Assembly: GCF_003688555.1 (NCBI RefSeq)
Contig: NZ_REFR01000009.1
Location: forward strand, 620,001 to 684,000
Length of the DNA stretch: 64,000 bases
Direction: 5' to 3'
Origin: Eilatimonas milleporae
Lineage (GTDB): Bacteria > Pseudomonadota > Alphaproteobacteria > Sphingomonadales > Kordiimonadaceae
Shown here: piece by piece, positions 8,586-17,640 of the stretch
Numbering within the stretch: the first letter of the stretch is position 1
Layout: every line of letters begins with the position of its first letter
The notes under the pieces: generated by a model
Seen by the model: only the letters and a program-made list of their open reading frames with translations
Told to the model about the DNA's origin: nothing
Databases searched by the model: none
Program-made: the position numbers and the translations under genes

Positions 8586-10007
8586 ATGGGCACCACACTT
8601 TTCGACAAGATATGGACCGCGCACAAGGTTGCCGACCTGGGCGACGGCGACTGCCTGATCCACATCGACCGTATTTTCCTGCATGAGCGTACCGGCGCCG
8701 TCGCCCTGAAAGGGCTGGAACAGGCGGGCCGTACCGTCCGCGATCCCAAACGCGTTTTCTGCACCATGGATCACATCGTCGACACCTTCGCCGGGCGCAG
8801 CGACGACACACGCATGCCCGGCGGCGGGGACTTCATCCGCGCCACCCGCGAAGCGGCCAGGGCAAACGGCCTGACCCTGTTCGATATCAACGACCCCCGC
8901 CAGGGCATCGTCCATGTCATTTCCCCCGAACAGGGCATTGTCCTGCCGGGACTGACCCTTGTCTGTCCCGACAGCCACACCTGCACGCAAGGGGCTTTCG
9001 GCGCGATGGCCTGGGGCATCGGCTCGACCGAGGCGGAACATGCCATGGCCACCGGTACGCTGCGCCTGTCCAAACCGCGCACGCTCAGGGTCCGTTTCAC
9101 CGGCGCCCTTCCGGCGGGCGTCAGCGCCAAGGACATGGCCCTCAGCCTGATCGGTCGGCATTCTGCCGCCGGCGCCAAGGGTATGGCGGTGGAATTTGAC
9201 GGCACGGCCGTGCGCGCGCTGGACATGGCGGGGCGCATGACACTCTGCAACATGGCCGTGGAATTCGGCGCCTTCACCGGTCTGATCGCGCCGGATGAAA
9301 AAACCCTCGCCTTTCTGAAGGGACGCCCCTACGCCCCCACCGGCGCCCTGTGGGACAGGGCCGTGCGCGACTGGCAGGCCCTGCGCTCGGACGCGGATGC
9401 CCCTTTTGACGCCGAAATTGAAATCGACGCCGCGACGCTTGCCCCCATGGTGACATGGGGCACCAGTCCCGAGCAGGTCGCCCCCATGAATACCCCCATA
9501 CCGGACCTGCACGGATTTGCCGACGAAACACGCCGCAAGGCGGCGGAAAAGGCGCTGAATTACATGGGCCTTGCCCCCGGTCAGTCGGTGCAGGGCCTGA
9601 AGGTCGACGCCGCCTTTATCGGCTCCTGCACCAACAGCCGCCTGTCCGACCTGGAACGCGCCGCCGGCATCCTCAAAGGGCGCCGCGTGGCGCCCGGTCT
9701 CCGCGCCATATGCGTCCCCGGCTCCACCGCCACCAAGCGCGCGGCGGAGGACAGGGGAATCGACCGGATTTTCCGCGAGGCCGGCTTTGAGTGGCGCGAA
9801 TCCGGCTGCTCCATGTGTTTCTTCGCCGGCGGGGAAAGCTTCGGCTTCCGCGACCGGGTGATCTCCAGCACCAACAGAAATTTCGAAAACCGTCAGGGGC
9901 CGGAAACCCGCACCCATATCGCCAGCCCGGAAACCGTGGCGGCCTCCGCCATATTGGGTCATATCGGCGGTGTCGCGGACCTGCCCCGCATCAGGGAAAC
10001 GGTGTGA
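8586..10007 (+). CDS. leuC: 3-isopropylmalate dehydratase-like large subunit (aconitase superfamily)
   Basis: 473 residues, the usual LeuC length, starting at MGTTLFDKIW, the standard LeuC N-terminus. Ligands for a 4Fe-4S cluster are visible: C348 in GSCTNSR and C408/C411 in GCSMC. After the second pair the family's usual CLAMN is replaced by CFFAGGESFGFRD, which suggests an altered active-site rim. With LeuD it would add or remove water at a substituted malate or maleate. The surroundings (MmgE/PrpD, HMG-CoA lyase, CoA-transferase, TRAP) argue for a catabolic hydratase rather than leucine synthesis, since no leuA or leuB is present. The stop overlaps the LeuD start by one base. Confidence 0.85.
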   Translation: MGTTLFDKIWTAHKVADLGDGDCLIHIDRIFLHERTGAVALKGLEQAGRTVRDPKRVFCTMDHIVDTFAGRSDDTRMPGGGDFIRATREAARANGLTLFDINDPRQGIVHVISPEQGIVLPGLTLVCPDSHTCTQGAFGAMAWGIGSTEAEHAMATGTLRLSKPRTLRVRFTGALPAGVSAKDMALSLIGRHSAAGAKGMAVEFDGTAVRALDMAGRMTLCNMAVEFGAFTGLIAPDEKTLAFLKGRPYAPTGALWDRAVRDWQALRSDADAPFDAEIEIDAATLAPMVTWGTSPEQVAPMNTPIPDLHGFADETRRKAAEKALNYMGLAPGQSVQGLKVDAAFIGSCTNSRLSDLERAAGILKGRRVAPGLRAICVPGSTATKRAAEDRGIDRIFREAGFEWRESGCSMCFFAGGESFGFRDRVISSTNRNFENRQGPETRTHIASPETVAASAILGHIGGVADLPRIRETV

Positions 10008-10645
10008 TGGAGCCGCTGAAACGCATCGCGGCCGTGGCGGCCCCGCTTTACCGCGCCAATATCGACACCGATGTCATCATCCCGTCGCGCGAAATGAAAA
10101 CCGTGTCCAAAAGCGGCCTCGCGGACGGCATGTTCGCCGGCTGGCGCTATACCGAACCCGGCAGCCGCACACCGCGCGGCGACTTCATTCTCAACCGGCC
10201 GGCCTATGCCGGCGCGCGGATTCTGGTCGCCGGTCCCAATTTCGGCTGCGGCTCCAGCCGGGAACATGCCGTGTGGGCGCTGTCTGAATACGGCTTTCGG
10301 GTGATCATCGCCCCGTCTTTCGGGTCGATCTTCCACAACAACTGCATCCGCAACGGCATCCTACCGGTTGTGCTGGATGACGGCACCGTCCGCGATCTTG
10401 CCGACCGCCTGAAAACCGATACGGATGCCGATACCGACCCGGACGCGATAACCCTGACCGTTGATCTGGACCGGCAAAGGATCGAACAGACCGGCCGCGA
10501 TGCCATTCCCTTCACCATCGCCCCCCAGCACCGGGAAATGCTGTTGAACGGCTGGGACGTCATCGATCTCAGCCTGTCGCGCGCGGACGATATCGACGCC
10601 TTTGAAGCCCGCGACAGGCAGGTCCGTCCCTGGGCTTATCTGTAA
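10007..10645 (+). CDS. leuD: 3-isopropylmalate dehydratase-like small subunit (swivel domain)
   Basis: 212 residues, matching LeuD. It carries the YRANIDTDVIIPSREMK opening segment, G80-C-G-S-S-R-E-H-A88 (the conserved swivel-domain loop with substrate-binding Ser/Arg), and NNCIRNGILPVVL. It forms the heterodimeric hydro-lyase with the preceding LeuC-like protein. Start and stop overlap as TGATG, so translation is coupled. The substrate range is set mainly by the loop after residue 25, which here reads SREMKTVSKSGLADGMF. Confidence 0.87.
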   Translation: MEPLKRIAAVAAPLYRANIDTDVIIPSREMKTVSKSGLADGMFAGWRYTEPGSRTPRGDFILNRPAYAGARILVAGPNFGCGSSREHAVWALSEYGFRVIIAPSFGSIFHNNCIRNGILPVVLDDGTVRDLADRLKTDTDADTDPDAITLTVDLDRQRIEQTGRDAIPFTIAPQHREMLLNGWDVIDLSLSRADDIDAFEARDRQVRPWAYL

Positions 10646-10712
10646 CGCCCATGCCTGTAACTCAACTGCCTGTAATGGCCTTTTCTGAGATGACCTTTCG
10701 CGGTGGCGGGTG

Positions 10713-11651
10713 TCAGGCGACCTGGCGGATATATCCGCCCGGATATCCTTTCGGCAGCCCGGCATCGGGTGTGAAACCGAACATCTCTTCATCCGGCAGG
10801 GCATCGATGACAATGTCGCGCACCGCCAGCAGGGCGTCCAGATCGATGCCGGTCTCAAGACCCATGGCATCCAGCATGAACACCAGGTCCTCGGTGACGA
10901 TATTGCCGCTGGCGCCGGGGGCAAAGGGACAACCGCCCAGCCCGCCGAGCGACGCGTCCAGCGTGGTGATACCCTCTTCCAGGGCGGCAAGCGCATTGGC
11001 AATGCCCAGCCCCCGCGTATTGTGCAGATGGATGCCGGTCATCTTGTCCTCGCCGACGGCGCGGCGCACATTCCGCACCAGCCGCTTGACCTGCGCCGGG
11101 TTGCCGTAGCCCGTGGTGTCCGACAGGCCCACCTCGTCGCAGCCCGCCTCCATCAGCGCCTCGGCCAGCGCCACCACCTTGTCCTCCGGGATCGGCCCTT
11201 CCAGCGTGCAGCCGAACGCCGTGGACAGACCGCCCTCGAATTTCGGCCGGCTTTCAGCCGGCAGGGTCCGCATCAGCGCGGCGATGGCGCGAACCTCATC
11301 CAGCATCTGGTCGTGGGTCCGGCGGACATTTTTCAGGCTGTGCGTTTCGCTGACGGAAAACGGAATGGACAGCTTGTGCACGCCCGCCTTCACCGCGTTT
11401 TCCGCCCCCTTCAGGTTCGGCACCAGAACCGCCACCGTCAAACCCTCGATGGTGCGGGCATGGGCGACCACCTCGGCCGTGTCCGCCAGCTGCGGCAGCA
11501 GTTTCGGCGGCACGAAGGAGCCCACCTCGATCTCCGGCACACCGGCGGCGGCCTCCGCCGTGATCCAGGCTTTTTTCGCCTCGATCGGCATGATGGATTT
11601 GACGCTTTGCAGGCCGTCGCGCGGCCCGACCTCACTGATTTCAATAAACAT
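10713..11651 (-). CDS. Hydroxymethylglutaryl-CoA lyase family protein
   Basis: 312-residue HMGL-like TIM-barrel enzyme that cleaves a 3-hydroxy-3-alkylacyl-CoA in a retro-Claisen reaction. SEVGPRDGLQ near residues 6-15 contains the Arg/Asp of the active site. H208-L-H210 is the metal-binding pair. G239-G-C-P-F-A-P-G-A-S-G-N250 is the HMG-CoA lyase signature with catalytic C241 and metal ligand N250. I chose ATG at 11651. A TTG five codons upstream is possible but has no better ribosome site. It is divergent from the CoA-transferase gene, which could supply the CoA ester. The true substrate may be HMG-CoA or a related citramalyl-type ester. Confidence 0.87.
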   Translation of the reverse strand: MFIEISEVGPRDGLQSVKSIMPIEAKKAWITAEAAAGVPEIEVGSFVPPKLLPQLADTAEVVAHARTIEGLTVAVLVPNLKGAENAVKAGVHKLSIPFSVSETHSLKNVRRTHDQMLDEVRAIAALMRTLPAESRPKFEGGLSTAFGCTLEGPIPEDKVVALAEALMEAGCDEVGLSDTTGYGNPAQVKRLVRNVRRAVGEDKMTGIHLHNTRGLGIANALAALEEGITTLDASLGGLGGCPFAPGASGNIVTEDLVFMLDAMGLETGIDLDALLAVRDIVIDALPDEEMFGFTPDAGLPKGYPGGYIRQVA

Positions 11652-11707
11652 CGGCGCTGCTTTCAAAAGGGAAAGAGGAAATTGATCTCTCTCCTATAAT
11701 GTAATAA

Positions 11708-11717
11708 TGATATATCA
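11708..11717. promoter_or_regulatory. Palindrome in divergent HMGL/CoA-transferase promoter region
   Basis: TGATATATCA is a perfect 10-bp palindrome in the 95-bp AT-rich gap between the divergent HMG-CoA-lyase-like and CoA-transferase genes. Its TATATCA half-site also occurs in the arms of the inverted repeat at 26433-26456. It is a candidate operator for a local regulator. Confidence 0.35.
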
Positions 11718-11746
11718 ATCAATGGTTCGAGGGAATGGGGAATTCG

Positions 11747-12955
11747 ATGACAAATGACGCACCGCTGCCGCTTTCCGGCCTGAGGGTGATCGAATTCACA
11801 CATATGGTCATGGGGCCCAGCGCCGGTGTCATACTGGGCGATCTGGGCGCCGATGTCATCAAGGTTGAGCCCGTCGAGGGCGATCACACCCGCCGCCTCG
11901 TCGGTTCCGGTGCCGGCTATTTCCCCATGTATAACCGCAACAAGCGCAGCATCGCCCTCAATCTCAAGGACCCGAAGGGCCTTTCCGTCGCCCGCAAGCT
12001 GATCGCCGGCGCCGACATCATGATCGAAAATTTCCGCCCCGGCGCCGTGGACCGGCTCGGCCTCGGCTATGACACCGTGCAGGCCGACAATCCGGGCCTG
12101 ATCTACTGTTCGGCCAAGGGGTTTCTGGACGGACCCTATGCCCACCGCACCGCCCTGGACGAGGTGGCGCAGATGATGGGCGGCCTTGCCTATATGACCG
12201 GCCCCCCGGGACGCCCCTTGCGCGCCGGCTCCAGCGTCATCGACGTCATGGGCGGCATGTTCGGCGTGATCGGTATTCTTGCCGCACTGGAGGAACGCCA
12301 CCGCACCGGCCGGGGCCAGTGCGTCACCAGTTCCCTGTTCGAAAGCACCGTTTTTCTGGTCGGCCAGCACATGGCCCAGTATGCCGTGACCGGCAAGGCG
12401 GCAAACCCGATGCCCGTCCGCATTTCCGCCTGGGCGATTTACGACGTTTTTGAAACTTCGGACGAAGACGCCGTCTTTGTCGGTGTGGTCAGCGATTCGC
12501 AGTGGGTCAAATTCTGCGATCTGTTCGGCCTTGCCGACTATGCCGGCGATGACAGTCTTGCCACCAATGCCGCGCGTGTCGCCCGCCGGGACGAGATCAT
12601 CCCAAGGGTCCGCGCCTTGTTCAAATCCTTCACCAAAACCGCCCTGATGGAAAAGCTGGAGCATTCCGGCCTGCCTTTCGCACCCATCGCCAAACCGCAG
12701 GACATGTTCGACGACCCGCATCTCGGCGCTTCCGGCGGCCTCGTGGATGTGTCGCTGCCAAACGGCGGCGGGACCCAAGGCAAGACCAGCCTGCCCGCCC
12801 TGCCGCTGGCCATGGACGGTCGGCGCTGCACCGTCCGCCACGACCTGCGCGCCAGTGGCCAGGACAGCCGCGACATCCTGAAAAGCCTTGGCCTCAGCCA
12901 GGCGGAATGCGACGCTTTGATCGACGACGGCATTGTCGTTCAATACGATGAATAG
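11747..12955 (+). CDS. CaiB/BaiF family (class III) CoA-transferase
   Basis: About 402 residues with the typical opening LSGLRVIEFTHMVMGP, then LGADVIKVEP, RNKRSIALNLKDPKG, ADIMIENFRPGAVDRLGLGYD and LDEVAQMMGGL. The aspartate of the last segment is the expected acyl-anhydride-forming residue. The enzyme transfers CoA between carboxylic acids. I chose ATG at 11747 because GGGGA lies 5 bp upstream. The ATG at 11735 has no usable spacing. It sits between the HMG-CoA-lyase-like gene and TRAP system 2, so it likely activates an imported acid for cleavage. Confidence 0.9.
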   Translation: MTNDAPLPLSGLRVIEFTHMVMGPSAGVILGDLGADVIKVEPVEGDHTRRLVGSGAGYFPMYNRNKRSIALNLKDPKGLSVARKLIAGADIMIENFRPGAVDRLGLGYDTVQADNPGLIYCSAKGFLDGPYAHRTALDEVAQMMGGLAYMTGPPGRPLRAGSSVIDVMGGMFGVIGILAALEERHRTGRGQCVTSSLFESTVFLVGQHMAQYAVTGKAANPMPVRISAWAIYDVFETSDEDAVFVGVVSDSQWVKFCDLFGLADYAGDDSLATNAARVARRDEIIPRVRALFKSFTKTALMEKLEHSGLPFAPIAKPQDMFDDPHLGASGGLVDVSLPNGGGTQGKTSLPALPLAMDGRRCTVRHDLRASGQDSRDILKSLGLSQAECDALIDDGIVVQYDE

Positions 12956-13000
12956 GCTGTAATGGGCTTTGTCGCTCGTTACGTCACTGCTTTAGGACAT

Positions 13001-14119
13001 ATGATGTTTTTTTCCAGATCAGCCCCGGCTCTGTTGATTATGCTGTGGCTCTGCCGGGCGGGAACAGCCCTCGGCGCGGAGGCCGCCGGTACCGCTGTGG
13101 ACGGCGCCGGCCCCACGCCCGACACTCCGGTCAAGGTGACCGTCGGCGCCTTCGCCGCCCCCGGCTCGCCGTGGGACAAACAGTGGAAACACTTCAAACA
13201 ACAGGCCGAAGGCCGGTCCGGCGGTGCCCTAGCCGTCAAGTTGCTGACCAAGGGCGAGGCCGGCGGCGAAGCCACGACCATGACCTATATCCGCCGCAAC
13301 CGTATGCAGTTCGGCGGCTTCACCCTGGCGGGCGTGGCCTCCGTCGTGCCGGAACTGGACATTCTGCTGACCCCCTTCTTCTTTGCCGACCGGCAGGAAC
13401 TGGACTTTGTCATGGACGAATATCTCCTCGACACGTTCCAGGACCTGTTCGCCGAAAAAAATCTGGTTCTCGCCTACTGGGTCGAGGTCGGCTGGCTGCA
13501 CATGTACGGCAAGTCCCCGGTCCTGCAGCCGGCGGACATGACCGGGCGGCGCATGCGCGTGCAGGCCTCCCGCGCGGCGCAGGTTCTGGCCGGGTCCCTC
13601 GGCGCGGAAATGCTGCAAATGGAATTCGCCGACCTCATCCCGTCCCTGCAAACCGGGCTTGTCTTCGGCGGCGAAACCAACGCCGTTCTCTATTCGCTGA
13701 CGGGTCTGGCGAACGAGGCCCCGCACATGACACTGACGCGTCACACCTATGACACCGGCGTCATCGTCGGCAACAAGACATGGCTGGACGGCCTGCCGTC
13801 CGACTTGCGCGACATTCTGCTCACCGCCTTCCCACCGTCCGACCAGGCCCGGGCCCAGGTCCGCGCCATGGCAAAGGCGTTGCTGGCGAAACTGGCGGGC
13901 CAGGGCATCACCCTTCATGAACTGAGCGACGAGGAACGGGCCGTCTGGCAGCGTGTCACCAGCAACAATTACCGCACCCTGATCGACCAGATCGGCGGAC
14001 GGGCCCAGGATATCTACGACAGGATGGTCGAGGGCCGCGCCCACTGGCGGCACATGCAGGCAGCGGCGGCAACCGGGGCGATACCCGCCACCGCCCGGAC
14101 CGGTACGGAGGGACGTTAG
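13001..14119 (+). CDS. dctP: TRAP transporter substrate-binding protein (DctP family), system 2
   Basis: About 372 residues with a cleavable-looking signal peptide (hydrophobic core ALLIMLWLC, then TALGAEA). The mature part is DctP-like: EGRSGGALAVKLLTKGE, the TGRRMRVQASRAAQVLAGSLGAE region with its conserved arginine, and NKTWLDGLPSDLR. An AGGA lies just before the two ATGs at 13001 and 13004. A longer start at 12962 is possible but would put 13 polar residues before the signal. It is followed after 3 bp by the small permease. The sequence is unlike that of system 1, so the two transporters probably take different solutes. Confidence 0.87.
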   Translation: MMFFSRSAPALLIMLWLCRAGTALGAEAAGTAVDGAGPTPDTPVKVTVGAFAAPGSPWDKQWKHFKQQAEGRSGGALAVKLLTKGEAGGEATTMTYIRRNRMQFGGFTLAGVASVVPELDILLTPFFFADRQELDFVMDEYLLDTFQDLFAEKNLVLAYWVEVGWLHMYGKSPVLQPADMTGRRMRVQASRAAQVLAGSLGAEMLQMEFADLIPSLQTGLVFGGETNAVLYSLTGLANEAPHMTLTRHTYDTGVIVGNKTWLDGLPSDLRDILLTAFPPSDQARAQVRAMAKALLAKLAGQGITLHELSDEERAVWQRVTSNNYRTLIDQIGGRAQDIYDRMVEGRAHWRHMQAAAATGAIPATARTGTEGR

Positions 14120-14122
14120 ATC

Positions 14123-14635
14123 ATGCATGACCTTGCCGGCACATTCCTGCGCCTGCTCACCCGGACCGAACGGCTGATCGCCGTGGCGCTGTTCGCCTTC
14201 ATGGCCATTGTCATGATGGCCGATGTGGCGATGCGCGAAATCACCGGTGTAGGCATTGACGGTGCGCCGCGCGTGGCCGTCTATTGCTTCATCGTGGTGG
14301 CGATGATCAGCTTCGGCCTCGCCTCCGACACCGCGGCGCATCTGCGGCCGCGCTTTGCCGACACGCTGTTCCCGGCCCATTGGGACCCCATGCTGAAACG
14401 GGTGCAGGAAATCATCATGACGGTCTTCTGCCTGATCTTCGCCGTGGTGGCGACCGGGGTGGTCCGGGAAACCTACGCCCTGCAAGAAATGGCGCGGACC
14501 CTGCGCGTGCCCGTGTGGCCCATGCAGACGGTCATCCCGCTGGCCTTCTATCTCGCCGCCATCCGCCACGGGCTGTATGCCTGTTTTCTGGACCTGAAAC
14601 CGCTGCCGGCCTCGCAGCTCATCGGCGAGGAATAG
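14123..14635 (+). CDS. dctQ: TRAP transporter small permease (DctQ family), system 2
   Basis: 170 residues with four predicted membrane helices (about 18-40, 52-70, 95-117 and 132-152), starting 3 bp after the binding-protein stop. The conserved DctQ features are the ADVAMREITG segment after helix 1 and the central amphipathic HLRPRFAD region. It joins DctP and DctM functionally. The call rests on topology and operon position. Confidence 0.85.
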   Translation: MHDLAGTFLRLLTRTERLIAVALFAFMAIVMMADVAMREITGVGIDGAPRVAVYCFIVVAMISFGLASDTAAHLRPRFADTLFPAHWDPMLKRVQEIIMTVFCLIFAVVATGVVRETYALQEMARTLRVPVWPMQTVIPLAFYLAAIRHGLYACFLDLKPLPASQLIGEE

Positions 14636-14642
14636 CGGCTTT

Positions 14643-15902
14643 ATGACCTGGCTTGTTTTTATCGCCGTTATCGTCGCGCTGATCCTGCTGCGCCAGCGCC
14701 TTGTCGTCATCCTCGGCGTGGCCGCGGCCATGCTGTATCTGCTGTGGGGCGACGGACGGCTGGACTATGTGGTGCTGGACATCTGGGCGGCCGCCGACAA
14801 GGAAGTGCTGCTGTCCATTCCGCTGTTCATCCTGGCCGGCAACATCATGGCCAAGGGCTCGATCGCCTCGCGCCTGATCGATGTGGTGCGCATCGGCACC
14901 TCCCGTATTCCCGGCGGCCTCGGCATCGCCACGGTGCTGAGCTGCGCGGTCTTTTCCGCCATTTCGGGCTCCTCCACCGTCACGCTGATCGCTGTCGGCG
15001 CCATCATGTATCCCGCCCTGCTCAACGCCGGCTACAGCCGGTCCTTCGCTCTGGGCCTGATCTGCGCCGGCGGGACGCTCGGCATCATCATTCCGCCGTC
15101 CATTCCGCTGATCCTGTACGGCGTCATCACGGAAACCTCCATCGCCGATCTGTTCATCGCCGGCGTCGGACCGGCGCTGCTGCTGGTACTGATCCTCAGC
15201 GTCTACACATTGGGCGTCAACTGGAAGGCCGAAACCAGCCCGGTGGACTGGCCCGCCCTGTGGGATGCGGGCCGGAAAAGCATTTTCGCCGCCTTCATGC
15301 CGGTCCTGATTCTGGGCGGGATTTACTCCGGCTATTTCACACCGACGGAATCCGCCGCAGTAGCGGTTTTTTACGCCGCCCTGGTCGAGGTTTTCATCCA
15401 CCGGGAAATGCGCCTGCGCGACCTTGAGGCCGTGACATATGAGACCGCGAAAACCCTCGGCTCGCTGGTACCGGTCCTGATGCTGGCCCTGTCCATCAAC
15501 ACCTTCATGGCGTTTGAACAGGTCCCGCAGAACATGGTCGAGGCCATGAGCGCCCTGGTTACCAGCAAAACCGGCTTTCTGTTGCTCAGCCTCGGTATCC
15601 TGCTGCTGTTCGGCTGTTTCATGGACATCAGTTCCGCCATTCTGATCCTTGGTCCCCTGCTGACGCCGATCGCCGAATCCTACGGTATCGACCCGGTCCA
15701 TTTCGGCATCATCATGATCGTCAATCTGGAAATCGGCTATCTGACACCGCCGCTCGGGCTCAATCTCATCATCGCCATGGGCGCCTTCCGCGAACCGTTC
15801 TGGACCATCGCCAAGGCCGCCCTGCCTTTCATTCTGCTTCTGCTTCTGGGGCTGGTCATCACCACCTTCTGGCCCGATTTGTCCCTGTTTCTATTGAGGT
15901 AA
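14643..15902 (+). CDS. dctM: TRAP transporter large permease (DctM family), system 2
   Basis: 419-residue membrane protein of the DctM family. IPLFILAGNIMAKG near residue 60, SAISGSSTVTLIAVG near 105 and CAGGTLGIIIPPSIPLILYG near 145 are all DctM hallmarks. It starts 7 bp after dctQ and ends 4 bp before a flavin oxidase gene. That spacing makes the oxidase part of the same transcript and its substrate likely related to the imported solute. Confidence 0.9.
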   Translation: MTWLVFIAVIVALILLRQRLVVILGVAAAMLYLLWGDGRLDYVVLDIWAAADKEVLLSIPLFILAGNIMAKGSIASRLIDVVRIGTSRIPGGLGIATVLSCAVFSAISGSSTVTLIAVGAIMYPALLNAGYSRSFALGLICAGGTLGIIIPPSIPLILYGVITETSIADLFIAGVGPALLLVLILSVYTLGVNWKAETSPVDWPALWDAGRKSIFAAFMPVLILGGIYSGYFTPTESAAVAVFYAALVEVFIHREMRLRDLEAVTYETAKTLGSLVPVLMLALSINTFMAFEQVPQNMVEAMSALVTSKTGFLLLSLGILLLFGCFMDISSAILILGPLLTPIAESYGIDPVHFGIIMIVNLEIGYLTPPLGLNLIIAMGAFREPFWTIAKAALPFILLLLLGLVITTFWPDLSLFLLR

Positions 15903-15906
15903 CGCC

Positions 15907-17532
15907 ATGTCCGCCGACACTGCCCCCGCGACCCCGTCACCCCTCACCGTCCCGCAGGCCGGGCTGGTAGAGGATCTGCGCGCCCTCCTCGGGGAGGACC
16001 GCGTTTTCTGCGACGACGACGCCCGCCGGTTTTACACGCAGGATGTCTTCACCAACGGGCCGGCGGCGCTGGCCGTCATCCGCCCGGCGGACACACAGCA
16101 ACTGTCCGGCGCGCTGAAGCGGATCACCGCCGCCGGCATGGCCGCGGTGCCGCGCGGCGGCGGGATGAGCTATACGTCCGGCTATATCCCGCCGACCGGC
16201 GACAGCGTCGTCGTCGACATGTCCGGCATGGACCGCATTGTCGACATTGACGAAACCAACATGACCGTCACGGTGGAAGCCGGCTGCACCTGGAAAGCCC
16301 TGCACGAGACCCTGTCTCCGAAAGGGCTGCGCCCTCCCTTCTGGGGAACGCTCAGCGGTATCAAGGCAACCGTCGGCGGCGGCCTGTCACAGAACAGCGT
16401 CTTCTGGGGCTGCGGGCAGGCGGGCACGGCTGCTGAAAGCGTGCTGGCGCTGGAAGTGGTCCTGGCGGACGGCACGGTGGTCAAAACCGGGTCGTGGGCG
16501 CACGCCTCGGGCAATACCGAAACGCAGCCTTTCTTCCGCCAGTACGGACCGGACCTGACCGGCCTGTTTACCAGCGACGCCGGGGCGCTGGCCTTCAAGA
16601 CACGGATCGTCCTGCGGCTGGTCCGGGTGGCCCGGGCCAAGGCTTATGCCTCCTTCTCTTTTGAGGACTGGCCGGCCCTGTTCCGCGCCATGCACGATAT
16701 CGGGCGCGACGGACTGGCCAGCGAATGTTTTGCCTTCGACCCCTTTCTGCAGGGCCAGCGCATGAAACGCGAAAGCCTCGCCAAGGATGTCAAGGCGCTT
16801 GCCGGTGTGGTCAAGGGTCAGGGCACCCTGCTCAAGGGCCTGAAGGAGGGCCTGAAGGTGGCGGTCGCCGGCCGGCGCTATATGGACGATGTCCCCTATT
16901 CCCTGCATGTGATCTGCGAAGGTCGCTCCGAAGCGGCGGCGGACGCGGACTGCGCTGCGGTCAAGGCCATCTGCACCCGCGAGGGCGGAGCCGAGATTGA
17001 AAATTCAATCCCGAAAATTCTGGCCGCCAACCCGTTCGGACCGGTCAACAGCATGGTCGGCCCCGAAGGCGAACGCTGGGTCCCGATCCACGGCCTGTTT
17101 TCCCACGGGCGCGCGGATGAAGCCATGGAGCGCCTGAAAGCGCTTGAAACCACCCACGCCGACCTGATCGAACGGCACGATATCGGCATCGGCTATCTGT
17201 GTCTGACGGTGTCGACGACCATTTTCCTGATCGAACCTGTTTTCTTCTGGCCCGACGCCCTGAACGACCTGCACCGCGCCAGCCTGGAGCCGGACGCCCT
17301 TGCCCGCATCAATGAATTCGACGCCAATCCGGACGCCCGCGCCGCCGTCGAACAGCTGCGCACGGCCATGCTGGACATTTTTCAGGATTGCGGCGCCGCG
17401 CATCTGCAAATCGGCAGAACGTACCGCTACGGCAAGACCATGTCCCCGACAACGCGAACCCTGCTGGAGGCGATCAAGACCGCGGTGGATCCGGACGGAC
17501 GTGTCAATCCCGGCGCCCTCGGCCTACACTAG
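15907..17532 (+). CDS. FAD-binding oxidoreductase, GlcD/FAD-linked oxidase type
   Basis: 541 residues with an N-terminal FAD_binding_4 (PCMH-type) domain at about 30-225: AVPRGGGMSYTSGY is the pyrophosphate-binding loop, then VVVDMSGMDRIVDID and GTLSGIKATVGGGLSQN. A FAD-oxidase C-terminal domain ends DPDGRVNPGAL. This architecture is found in glycolate and D-2-hydroxyacid dehydrogenases and related alcohol oxidases. No His- or Cys-linked flavin motif could be identified with confidence. It is co-transcribed with TRAP system 2, so oxidation of an imported 2-hydroxy acid is the simplest hypothesis. Confidence 0.8.
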   Translation: MSADTAPATPSPLTVPQAGLVEDLRALLGEDRVFCDDDARRFYTQDVFTNGPAALAVIRPADTQQLSGALKRITAAGMAAVPRGGGMSYTSGYIPPTGDSVVVDMSGMDRIVDIDETNMTVTVEAGCTWKALHETLSPKGLRPPFWGTLSGIKATVGGGLSQNSVFWGCGQAGTAAESVLALEVVLADGTVVKTGSWAHASGNTETQPFFRQYGPDLTGLFTSDAGALAFKTRIVLRLVRVARAKAYASFSFEDWPALFRAMHDIGRDGLASECFAFDPFLQGQRMKRESLAKDVKALAGVVKGQGTLLKGLKEGLKVAVAGRRYMDDVPYSLHVICEGRSEAAADADCAAVKAICTREGGAEIENSIPKILAANPFGPVNSMVGPEGERWVPIHGLFSHGRADEAMERLKALETTHADLIERHDIGIGYLCLTVSTTIFLIEPVFFWPDALNDLHRASLEPDALARINEFDANPDARAAVEQLRTAMLDIFQDCGAAHLQIGRTYRYGKTMSPTTRTLLEAIKTAVDPDGRVNPGALGLH

Positions 17533-17556
17533 ACGTCAGCTATCATAAGGATAATG

Positions 17557-17581
17557 GGCCTTCGTCATCACGGCGAAGGCC
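17557..17581. terminator. Hairpin between convergent genes
   Basis: GGCCTTCG and CGAAGGCC form 8-bp perfect arms with a 9-nt loop in the 108-bp gap between the flavin oxidase and the leftward YciI-like gene. There is no strong T-run, so it may be a bidirectional weak terminator. Confidence 0.4.
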
Positions 17582-17640
17582 ATGGTTGGGCGGGTTGCCC
17601 AGCATCTTGCATGGCCGGGGCCACCCCGGCCTGCCCGATC

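Noticed and set aside
11735-11746. Upstream ATG for the CoA-transferase
   Set aside because: There is no ribosome binding site at usable spacing. The ATG at 11747 has GGGGA 5 bp upstream.
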